A DNA stretch of 64,000 nt. It comes from Harmonia axyridis. Taxonomy: Eukaryota; Arthropoda; Insecta; Coleoptera; Coccinellidae. Below, in pieces: positions 34,063 through 46,000 of the stretch. Location: contig NC_059504.1 of assembly GCF_914767665.1 (NCBI RefSeq), positions 35,743,720-35,807,719 on the forward strand, given 5' to 3'. Numbering within the stretch: the stretch's first letter is position 1; every line of letters begins with the position of its first letter. The translations under genes were made by a program, and so were the position numbers. The notes below the pieces were generated by a model. That model was not told where the DNA came from. It did no database searches and was given only the letters and a program-made list of their open reading frames with translations.

Positions 34063-37000
34063 GTGAGTACAGTCACTTACACTAGAAAAATTTTCCGAAA
34101 CAATGATAAATGAAAATGTATGTTTTCAAGGCATATCAGAGAGAGAAAAGTTTTGATTTCAGAAGATTGAATTGAATTTAATTCAAGCAGAAATGCACAG
34201 GGTGAGTGTTTATATTTTACTCAATAGCTATCTCAGTTAATATTGGTCCTACAAAAACGTCTAAATGGGAAAATATGAAGTATTTTTTATGGGGATTCAG
34301 AATTCAGTACTATGAAATGCAGAAAAGCATTATAAACATAAAATTTTATGTGAACTGGAATGTTTCACATCAAACAGTCTGTGATTTATTTTTTAACCAG
34401 TAGAGCTTTTTCTCCTGATTTTGAATATATACTTAATTGTGGTTATCTTCGTCAATTTCCGAAAAATATAGATTTTTTCATCTAAATCTAAGGAAGCTGT
34501 AGAACGCCACATGACAATGCTGCGATTTCTACATATAATTAATTGTTGAAAATTCATTGTTTAAATTTATTGAAGATTGACTGAAAATTTATGGTTGAAA
34601 ATATAATGGAAATTTGTTGAAAATTTATTTTTGAAATTTGGCTAGTTTCACTTAGATATAGGAAATCTGATTTAATTTACATTTCTGATATCTTTTCCTT
34701 TTAAGATTAGAAGGAAAAGATATCAGAAATGTAAATTAAATCAGAAATATATTGAGAAATATAGATTTTTACGTCTAAATCTAAGATATCTGTAGAACGC
34801 CAAATGACAATGCTGCGATTTCTTATACCAGAAAAAATATGTTCATATCTATGAATATATTTTTTCTGGTATAAGAAATCGCAGCATTGTCATTTTGCTG
34901 CGATTTCTTATACCAGAAAAAATATATTCATAGATATGAACATATTTTTTCTGGTATAAGAAATCGCAGCATTGTCATTTGGCGTTCTACAGATATCTTA
35001 GATTTAGACGTAAAAATCTATATGTCTCAACAACTGACAAAGATAACTTCAATAAATTATATATACATATTTGAAATCAGGAGAAAGAGCTCTACATATT
35101 AAGAAAATGAAATACAGGGTGGTCCATTCAAAAAATACCAGTTCACATAAAATTTTTAGGTTTCTAATGTTTTTTTGTGTTTCTTTGTAATGAATTCTGA
35201 ATTCCCATAAAAATACTCCATATTTGCTTATTTGAACGTTTTTATGAGACCAATATTAACTGAGCTGTTGAGTAAAATATAAACAATCACCTTGTACATG
35301 CTCTATTAATTATGAGTGTGAAAAAGCGATTAAAAACATTTGACTGAATGTCAGTGCCTTATTATTATTTTCAATAATAAACTTTTGGAATTGTAGGAGG
35401 AAAATAGTATATGTTTTCGATTTTTCGATTCGAAAATTCATAAATATTATTTTTAGACTAGGAAGATCAATATGATCATCATCATCATGGGGTCCTAATC
35501 GCTATTCTGCTTATTGTTTTCAGTGTACTTTGCAACTGATCTCTCTCTTGTTTTTCGTATTATACCAGGTTACTTCTATATACGTAATGTTTGGTATTAG
35601 CGGTATATTCATTATATTCAGCTTGTTTTCAGAGGAAACTTTATTTTTTGGGTTGAGTAGTGGGTAGTCTTCCGTGCAATTGCCTTTCCATTTATCTGTT
35701 TTCTTCTAGCTGTTTGCTAAAATTTAATCTTTCATCTAGAGTTACTCCTTGGTATTTTACTTCCATTTTTCGTTTTATCTTCTGATTTTTCTAGTTTGAC
35801 GTTTTCTGATTCCTCTTTCTTTACTATTGTTCCTCCAAAGTAGATTGCAACTTTTTTGTCGTATTCACTTTTAATCTCCATTTCTAGTATTCCATCAGTT
35901 TATCTGGTTATTGCTTTCCGTGTTCCACTGTGATAGTAGATAGCGGTGTCATTTGCAAACTGGTCTATCTTGCAACTATTCCTTATTGGTATGTCTGCCA
36001 TGTAGAAGTTATTAAAATTAAACCTTTTATTGGAATATCCTTTAGTTTAGTTGATGGAATTTTGAATATATAAGATTGAGATATGATTAAAATGATTTCG
36101 CATTCAACAACGAAGAGTGAATTGTTCACATACATACCACAGATCTCTGACGCAAACGACCTGTGTTGTAGTCCACCGTGAACCCATTTTCAAAAATAAA
36201 TAAACCATAGTGTAAATTTTACAGCGTTTCTAGTTCCAACTCCAACCGTATCTGCGAATATCTCAGCGAAGGTTCGAAATGTTTTCCTCGAACGATAACA
36301 ACGTTCTATTATAGAGAATATCAAACAAAGAAGACGCTGAATCAGAAAAACATTCGGATTCCCGTTTCAAATTTCCTCGCTATAGAGTTGCCGGGGCCCT
36401 AAAACTCACGTATAACAAACTGATTGAAAGGCAGCGGAGGAAATATGATCGTGCATAATGTGCCTTGCACATCCTGCGTGAAATGTAAATAAGAAGCAGT
36501 GTTGCCAGATTTTTATTTATTGATTTTCTTCAATTCAACCTGAAAAAATCATTTTGGAGTTTCTGTCCACCATTGGTAAGGCCAAATTCTTCGTAATGAA
36601 TATTTCCCGAAAACTTTGTTAAGACTAAAAAACAAAAAAAAAAAAAAAAAACTCCTGAGTTCTGAAGTAAATAGGTAGGTAACGTACTCTATACAATTTT
36701 TTTCAAATAATCAACTTCAATAAATAACGAAAAAAATAAAAACTTGATAAAACACAGCGATGACAATACATTCAAATTTAGCCTTAAAATGGCGAATGGG
36801 TCGTGGCTTAAGCATGGGATTTGAATGAAAATCGTAATAAAAATGCTATAGCCTATAATAATTGAATAATAGTAATTTACGTAACAAGTCCGGAAAATAG
36901 GGTTTTTTTGGACGAATAGACAAAATTCCAGGACGAGCGTAAGCGAGTCCTGGAAGTCTGTGAGTCCAAAAAAACCATTTTCGGGCGTGTTGCGTACAAT

Positions 37001-40000
37001 ATTTTTTCGGCAACCATGTAAAATAACACTATCGCTGCTGCTTTCCATATTTTATTGCAATTGCGATAAAAAAACATGCAAATTTTTGACAACTTTTTTC
37101 ATATGAACTGTCAGCCGTTATCTCGGTTGCTATGGATTCTATGATTCTTTTCCGGCCTAGTCCGGGAAGTACGTACTTTCCGGACTAGGCCGGGAAATGC
37201 TACTTTCTCAGAGAAAAAGCGTCCGTGAAGTGAGCACTTCCCGGACGGTTGCCGAAAAAATGATTTTTCTCCTAATACTTACTGGCTAATCGTTGTAAGG
37301 ACGTAATAGAATATCCAGATTTTTAATTTTTCTATAGTGGTGTATTGCAGTTTCATAATTAAAAGAATCTTTTGGATTTCACGTTCATTTTCCGTCTTCT
37401 AGGAAATGATACATTCACATCACATAACATTTAAAAAATGCGCGCTTTACAAGTTACTAACAAGTGATTTACCAAGTATGTAGGTACTTTTTTGAGGAAG
37501 CTTTCAATTAACTTTTAATTGAATGTAAAGGCACAAGTATTTTTTTTAATCGGATAAACTAATTTTTTTACGAAAACTGGAATGTTAAGATATGTAACAA
37601 AAATCAGGTGAAGGAAGAAACAGACAACCGCCAATTTTTGCCTACTAAACCGTCATGTTAAGACCACTCTTGTCGCCACTGTGTTTTATCAAGTCAGTCT
37701 AGAAATTAATATAATAGTCGCAAAAACAATTGAATTTTGAAAAATTCTGTGCATTTTAGTGGTTTTCGTAGATTATTCTTCTTTTCTTCATTAGTTTTTT
37801 TTGTAGGCTAATATTCCGCATATTGAAGAAAATTCCGCATTTCTGGCAACACTGATTCGAAGTTCCGTAAAGTGGCGGCTCCACGGTCGGTTGTGCCGGA
37901 ACGTTCGTATCGTCAGATAAATTCGGACGCGTGGGCCACGCGAGGTATGCGATTGTGAAATTGAAGAATGCGTTCGCTCCAGACTTCCGCGGTCATTCTT
38001 TGAATTTCTCGTACGCGCTAAACGGTCCGGTGAATCGCGGACGAGAGAAAAATCTGAGACGTTCTTTAATTCTGTCGGGATATAGGTTAAATGAGGCGCG
38101 AATCCGGAAAGAAATGCTGATCGGGCGGGATGGTAGACGGTTAGTTATATTGGGAGTTTTCGGTTTTGGTTTATTAATTTGGATGCGGCTCAGTTTTGGA
38201 TTGGAGCGATTGAAGAGAAACAACCTATTTTTTCTGTGTTCACGTTTTGAATTCTTGAGTTCATTCTCAGGTTTTTAAGAAAATCGAAACATTAAAAACC
38301 CAAAAGATTTTCGTACCCTCTATATACAGGGTGTTTCATCATAAACTGGACGAACATCTACAGTCGTGTAGATGACATCAGGAGAATATTTTTTGCCATG
38401 TGTAGTCCAGTAATGTGTTTTCACAGGAAATTTCTGGGGTTGTTTTGATTTCTTAAATTGTTTTTTTTTTTGGAGGGCTGAATCCGAATCTGAGGCTTGC
38501 CACCTGAATTTTGTGAAGGAACATTGAAAAAAATATGCAAAAAATAATAAAAAAATGCATATTTTTGCGGTTTTTGCAAATATCAATATCATAACTCAGA
38601 AAATATCAATTTTTCCTGAATGACCTTCCTATTTAAAAACAAAGCAAATAAAATTTTCCACAAATTTATTTGACTCAAATCTGACTCAAACGATAGTTGA
38701 AAATTGATGTATTTCAACTCTTTTCACTAATTAACATTAATTTATTATTAATGGCATGTCTTCTATTCAATTGTTTCTTCTTTCGATAAAATCCAGATGT
38801 GTTTAAACTATAAAGCCGTCATCAGTTCAGAAAAAAGAATTTTCAAAATCACTTTTTGGAGTTTAGTTAATTTCTTATATTGATTTCAATGAATATATTG
38901 AATTGAGGAAATAATACCGACGTAGTATTTATGCAATAGAGTACTAAAATTCAAATTCTCAAATATGAAGGTTATTCACGAAAAATTTATATTTTTCGAA
39001 TTATATGCAAAAAAAAAACGCTAAAAAATTAAAAATTTTACCTTTTTTTTGTGGTAAGCATCAACAAAATTCCACTAAATTTTGGTGTAAAACTTCAGAT
39101 TCAGCACCCCAAAATAGAAATATAAAAATATTGTTCAACTATAGCATGTTAACTCCTACATCAATATTATATAAGGATACTAAACTTTTCACATATTTAT
39201 TTTGTTTAGTTTAACTTTGTTGTTGTTGTTTTGAATATTGTATAGTATTTTTTGATAATTTTTTGTATATATTGGTAAATAGGCCTTGTCGCCAGTACTT
39301 GTACTGTATTAGAGGTCAAGAATAAAAAAGTAAATAAATAAATAAATAAATCGGTTAAATCTAGTGTCGTCTTACAATCTACTACCTAGAAATCTCTGAA
39401 GAAGCTAACCGCAATGGTAAGCGAAACTTCAGATTACTAGACGACTAGATCAGTGTCTAAAAGCCAGGAATTTTCGAAGTTCGTCATGAAGTTTGTATTT
39501 TTCGAATTTCGTCCAGAAATGATAAAATCGACTCACTGATGTTGAAGTCCTGAAATTGGATTCTGTCCGTCCGTATTTATGATAACTCTCGAATGGATAA
39601 ACCTAGATTCTTGAAGTTTTCAAAGTACATTCGGGACTTGAATCTTATATTTATCTTTAAAATTTGATTTCAGGTTGAGATTGAAAGTTTGAAAAAGGAA
39701 TTACAAGAAAAACATGATCTCCTGTGTCAGGCAGTCAAAGCTATGGACCTGGAAGAAGATGAATTCAAGAAAACTGCACAAGCCAAAAATGAGGAAATAA
39801 TGGTTCTTAAACATGAAGTGGAAGAGCTCAAACAGCAACTTCAAGTAAGAAGCAATTAATTTCGATATAGTATGAATATATTTTTTAACTCGATTCACTA
39901 TTTTTTTTTCAGGATGGAAAGTATGAAAACGATAACGATTCTTCTCACAAAAGTTATCACTCGGAACCCTTATTCTTTTCTTCAAAGATAGGCTCGATTA

Positions 40001-43000
40001 CAGAATCTAATAGTAAAGTCAAGATGTTGCAAGACAGAATAGCAGCACTTGAACTTGAGGTGAGTAACATAAGAATCCTACTATAATCTTTCACAAATCA
40101 CTGATAATACTATTTTTCAACCCTTTGAACAGAAAATAGCACTTCCAAAAATTGATTCAGATTGATTTTTAATATATATGTTCAGAGAACCTACTGGGAT
40201 TGGTCAATGAATCATAAAGTATATATTACCCATCCAAATTAATTTTTAATTAATACTTCAATTGAAGACGATACATTTCCGAAATAATATATTTAATAAT
40301 ATCCATTTAAGACAGATTCTTTGATCGATATTTTTATTAATTATAAAAAACTTGAGTTGAAATGACAAAATGAAGTACTGAGAACAAATTAAATGGTAAA
40401 TGACACTCAAATTTCTAGTGAGCGTTCTTCCGAGTCAGCGACAACAAGAATTACAACATCCAGATTTTTTTGTTCAACGGATCAATTCTCGGTAGCTTTT
40501 TGACAAAATGTATTTTATGATTTTTTGTGGTCTTGAATATTAATTTTAAAAGTATCCTATTTCTGATCAAACCTTTTTTTACAGCTTGTACAAGAAAAAG
40601 AAAATAATGCATCATTACAAATGATAATGGACCAAGCTGAGGTCATCAATACAAAATACGAGCAATTACAAGCAGAATCAACAAAGAAAGATGAAACTAT
40701 AAATTCTCTAAAGAAAGAAGTTGATTCAACAAAAGAATCAGTCGGAAAACTATCCGCACAGTTGAAAGAGTTCGAGAAGTCAAGAGATACTTTCAAATTG
40801 GAAACGCAGAAGCTATCCAGGCTTCTCTTAGAGAAAACCAAAGCGTTGGAAGAAACAGAAGAAATCGTTTCAGAAATTAAAAGGAAATATTCCAATTTGA
40901 AGGTGGAATTTGAAAGAGAAAGACAGAGGTTCGATAGAACGAAGTACGTTAATGAAATGAAAGTTACGGAGTTGGAGGAGGAAGTAGAGAAGCAGAAAAA
41001 TCGCGTTCAAGATCTTCAAAAGAAATTGGGTTCGGCCAGCCAGGAACTGAAAGAGAACCAAAATCTCCTGGTGCCAAAGAATCGAAATGGCAGATCAACT
41101 GCGACAAATACTGACTGTGATAATGTTTCAGTTCAGAACACAGCAACATCTCCTGGAGTATCGCAAGAGAATGCACTACGCAATGCACTAGATTCCAGAT
41201 CACCGTCAAAATCACCAGTTGCACCAAAAACATATGACTTCAATTCCATCTACAAGATTTTGAACCCCCTCACATTCAAAGGCAAACCACAGGTCAGTTT
41301 TGGGATAGGGAAAAATGTAATGAGGTTGGTTATTGTACAATATTTGAAAGTCAAAAGATTTTTTTTTTTATTTGAGATCAAGTAGATATAACAATTTGGG
41401 ATAATAATTGATACATATACCAACATTATATTGTTATGAGTTAAAACGTTTCAACCATATCAATTCTGATACTTGATTGATTTTATCTTAACAACTTTTA
41501 ATTCAAAAAATGTTTGTTTGAACTTTATGGTTCACATTTTCAACTTATTCTGGATGGAACATACATTTAGTTTTGAAGAGGTTATATTATTAAACATAAG
41601 AAATGAGTGTTGAGTGTGTGTGTAATGAAATTCTTATTGAAATAATAGACAAAATGAGAAAGATATTAAGAAAATATATTAGACACTCGACATTGCTAAT
41701 TATTTCAAAGATTCTTATTTTTTTTCCTATTGAATCTTTCAGTTTTTAAAATATTAAGATCATACTGAAGTTGTAGTAACCACACTCTAATACACAGAAT
41801 TTTTACAAGCGGTTAATGAACGTTTCAGGAACGAAGTTTGTCATCTTTAGCAACTAAAAGTTAATTCTAGTTTTACTACTGGTTTTAGTTTCTGAAGATT
41901 ACAGCATCATTGTCCTTCCTCAATCGCTTGGAACTATTATGTGGATTACAGTATGGTTACTACAACTTCAGTAGAGTACTATTCCCACTGTGAACTCAAA
42001 AATCTTCATACTAAGGTCATATTTGAAACATACATAGGTTATGTATTGAGTCTTATATAGTCCAGCATATTGAGTGTTCATAACATCAATTTTTGATATA
42101 TTTATGTAAGCTATGGAGTGACTAGACCTTAAGAAGTATAGAAGCTGCTCCTCCTTCTTTTTCAATTTATCATTTAAACTGAATAAAAAATGAAACTCCT
42201 CCCACTATCAGAAACATATATAAGCAGTAAGGTGTTATCAAAAGTTTTTTTTTAGGGAACAATAATTTGTAGTTGTTCTCTACACTCTCTTTTTTGAATT
42301 TTGATATGTATCCTAATGTAATTTCTCTTTTATTTCAGTTAATGAAACGATTAGAAGAATTGCACGACACTTTATTTACATCAGAGCAGAAGATTATTCG
42401 ACTTAAAGCCCAAGAACTGAAGGCTTGCGCTCTATTAAAAAATTTAATGCAATACCACAGAAATGCAGAGGATCAGATTCAGGTTCATCAGAAAAGGATA
42501 ATCCAGCTTGAGAATGAACTCGAAGGTGTCGTTTCTAAACCCGAAGCAGTACAGTCCAGTAGCAAGAAACAAGAGGTACCTAAACCTAAACTTAAAAAGC
42601 TTTCTTTCAACGTCAAACATAATGCACGCTCTTGATAAAATTTGCTTATGTCTTTTGAGTGCTTTCTCACCTGAAAATCATATTCCACAATTTCCATATA
42701 AATAAGTTTGAAACATTATTACAACCATGGCATGAGGTTATTAAGTACTCGTTTTTACAGTGAGTACCTTATATTTTTGTGATAATATATTCTTCAAATT
42801 TTATATTTTGATATTGTTGAAATTTAGATTGAATATACAATGTCCTATAATTTATAGGAAGCAGTTTAACCTCATGTCTATGAAAGTATTTTTTCAATGG
42901 TTGTGTATATAAGTTGATTCATTCTTCGAAGAAATTTATGGAATATGATTCACATTTTATTTAAATTTATTTCATTCAAATTTGGTTCTATTTATTGCAT

Positions 43001-46000
43001 GGCTTTTATTTCTTCAGCCTATACCAGTTTTTAGTTTGAACATTAACAATAGAATGATAGAACTATACTAAGAAATTGATTCCCGCATATAGTAAAATTC
43101 TAATTGATTCAACTAAAAACTATTAAAAAATCAAATTTCTCCATTTTCAATCGCCTGGATGATCTCTCAAATAATTCTTTTGAAATATTGTTGAATGTAG
43201 CCTGGATGAATAATTAAGAAAAATATCTTGTAAACTTATTTTAGTAACTTACTAAAATTTAAACTAGTTATAATATAAGAAATAACTTGATGTAATATTT
43301 TAATTCACTGAAAATATATTAAACTTAAGCTCTTCAAAATTTTGTTGGAATGCTGATTTATTTTTCCTTTGATGAACGTCTGCAAACATTTTGAGAAAAA
43401 GTTGAAAATTGTTTTTTTTGATAAGATTTATTTATAAAGTGAGCTAGAAAATTTGAGACTAATTTTTGAGGCTAATCAATTTTTTCATTATTACACCAGG
43501 AGATCTGAAATTTATTTAGACACTGTTCCTCCTTTTACCAGTAAACATTTTTGTGTAATCCTTCTCAGTTAGTGAACTAAAATGGAAAAATTCCAAAAGA
43601 GTAATGCAACAGGCCTTGAATTCTTTTACGAAGAATTATTGAGGAAAATCCTCGTATACTCCAATTTCTATTTTTAAAATCAAGTTGTATTTTTCAAATT
43701 GGATATTTCTCACCTCCCACTCTTTATCCTCCATATTTTTTTTTTTTTCAAATGGGAATATGTATATGGATTGTGATATATTAAATGAAAGGACATCTGA
43801 CTACCGATTTAGCGGTAAGATTTGAAGGAAAACTAGTTATGCCGTTTATTTTTTTTTGAAAAATTAGAAAGAAATAAACAATTTGTCATTGGAGAGTACT
43901 GCAACTCGGCTATAATTCTTTTTCGAATAATTATTGGGGAAAAATCATCCTATACGTCGATTTCTATTTTCAAAATTGAGTAAACGCCAGTTTGAAGTTA
44001 GTGGTTTATACACCTAACCCTACCAATATTTTTTTTTATTGGATAAATATTGATTGTAATAAAAGGCCATTTGATGCCTCTCATGCAATATATTCATTTA
44101 TTTATTAACGACTTTTTATACATAATAAAAAAAAATAGTGTTGGTAAGAGGTTAGTAGTATAAATCTCCAACTTAAAAATGTATGGATTTACTTAATTTT
44201 GAAAATAGAAATTGACGGATGAGAGGATATTTCTCAATAATTATTTGTACAAGAATTATGGCCTGATTGCAGTATTCTCCAATCACAAATATTAATTTTT
44301 TTCCTAATGAATTATATTCATTATACAATCAATTTTCCTTTTAGTCACACCGCTGAAAGAGTAATCGAATGACCTTTTTTTATATATCATTATACAAGTA
44401 TTCCCATTTGGAAAAAAGTTTTGGGGGTAGACAGTGCGGGGTGAGAAAAACCAAATTAAAAATGCCTAGTGTAACTTGCTGTTGAAAATAAAAATCAACG
44501 GCTTCGAGGATTTTCCTTAATTATTCTTCGTACAAGAGTTATGGGCTTGTTGCGTTACGTTTTTGGCACGCTGTAGATGCATGCGCCTTTGGCCGATCGT
44601 GTAGTACCCCAGTACAGAGCATTGATTCCAACATTAAAGAGAGAAAGGTTGCGACTCCAGTCATATGACTATTAGGAAGAGTACATAAGTTTAAATTTCA
44701 ATCAATGATAGAATTGTATTGATTGGTTCAATATGTAGAACCAATCAAAACTATGTTGTGCCTCTGGCCAGCTCATGCGAATATCATGCGTTTCACTCCC
44801 CCCTCCACTCTCTCACTCCCCAACTCAATCTATCATCGGATTCGATTAACATGAAATTTTGTACACAGCTTGAAATTGGTATTGTACAGGGTGGGCAAAT
44901 AAGCGAGGTAAGCGGCTATATCTCAGGATACACTCATCGTAGGGACTTGCGGTAAAAAATTTTACCACTAAAGTGTACAAGAGAACACACTGGAAATTGT
45001 TTTGAAGTTCATACCTCTACCGCTAGGGGGCGTAATAGCTACTTCGAGTAGAAAAATGAATTTTACTCGAAAATGTTTCATATGAAGTTGAAGAAAAAAT
45101 ATCATCACTGTAATCCTTGGAAAATTCTCTATCTTTTTGAATTGTCACTTTCGATTTTACGACAGCAAATAAGGGTAGGGGAAAGGGAGAAATCTGACTG
45201 ATTGAAATGCCTGTAACTTCAGTTTGGCTCAACATTTTTGAGCGAATTAGATCTCGTCTGAAAGATAATATCTTGTTGATTGAGGACAAAATATAGTCAT
45301 GATAAATTTGTTTTTGCTGCTTTCGATAGGGGGCGCTAAGTCAGAAGTTCATTGTTTTGTTCATTTTACTGCGAAATTTCAAATGTAATGATAGGATTTT
45401 CTTAACAGAAACAGAAAGTCCATCAAATTTGCATGAAAACACCTGAAGGTCGCAAAGCGATAATTTCATGCGTTCTGAAGTTATGGCCGAAAGAAGATAT
45501 TCTTCAACTGATGCACTGCGAAAAACCAAATTGTGTCTTTAGGTGCTGACAGAAACAGAAATCCCATCAAATTTGTATGAAAAAACCAAAAGGTCGCAAA
45601 GCGATAGCTTCAGGCGTTCTGGAGTTATGGACGAAAAAAGATATTCTTCAACTGATGCACTGAAAAACTAAATTGTGTCTTCTTTCGGCCATAACTCCAG
45701 AACGCCTGAAGCTATCGCTTTGCGACCTTTTGGTTTTTCATACAAATTTGATGGGATTTCTGTTTCTGTTACAACTTAAAGACACAATTTGGTTTTTCAC
45801 AGTGCATCAGTTGAAGAATATCTTCTTTCGGCCATAACTTCAGAACGCCTGAAACTATCGCTTTGCGACCTGAAGCTTTTTTCATGCAAATTTGATGTTA
45901 TTTCTGTTTCGTTTGAAAAAATCCTATCATTACATTTGAAATTTCGAAGTAAAATGAACAAAACAATGAACTTCTGACTTAGCGCCCCCTATCGAAATCA

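Noticed and set aside
37931..38278. 115-codon frame in the CpG-rich island
   Set aside because: Arg-rich from CpG content, no domain, no ATG in good context. Treated as a possible regulatory island instead.
45023..45977. Repeated frames beginning MSSINKILSFRRDL in the foldbacks at 6365 and 44885
   Set aside because: They occur on both arms as mirror images of noncoding palindrome and start at non-ATG codons. No selection signal is visible.
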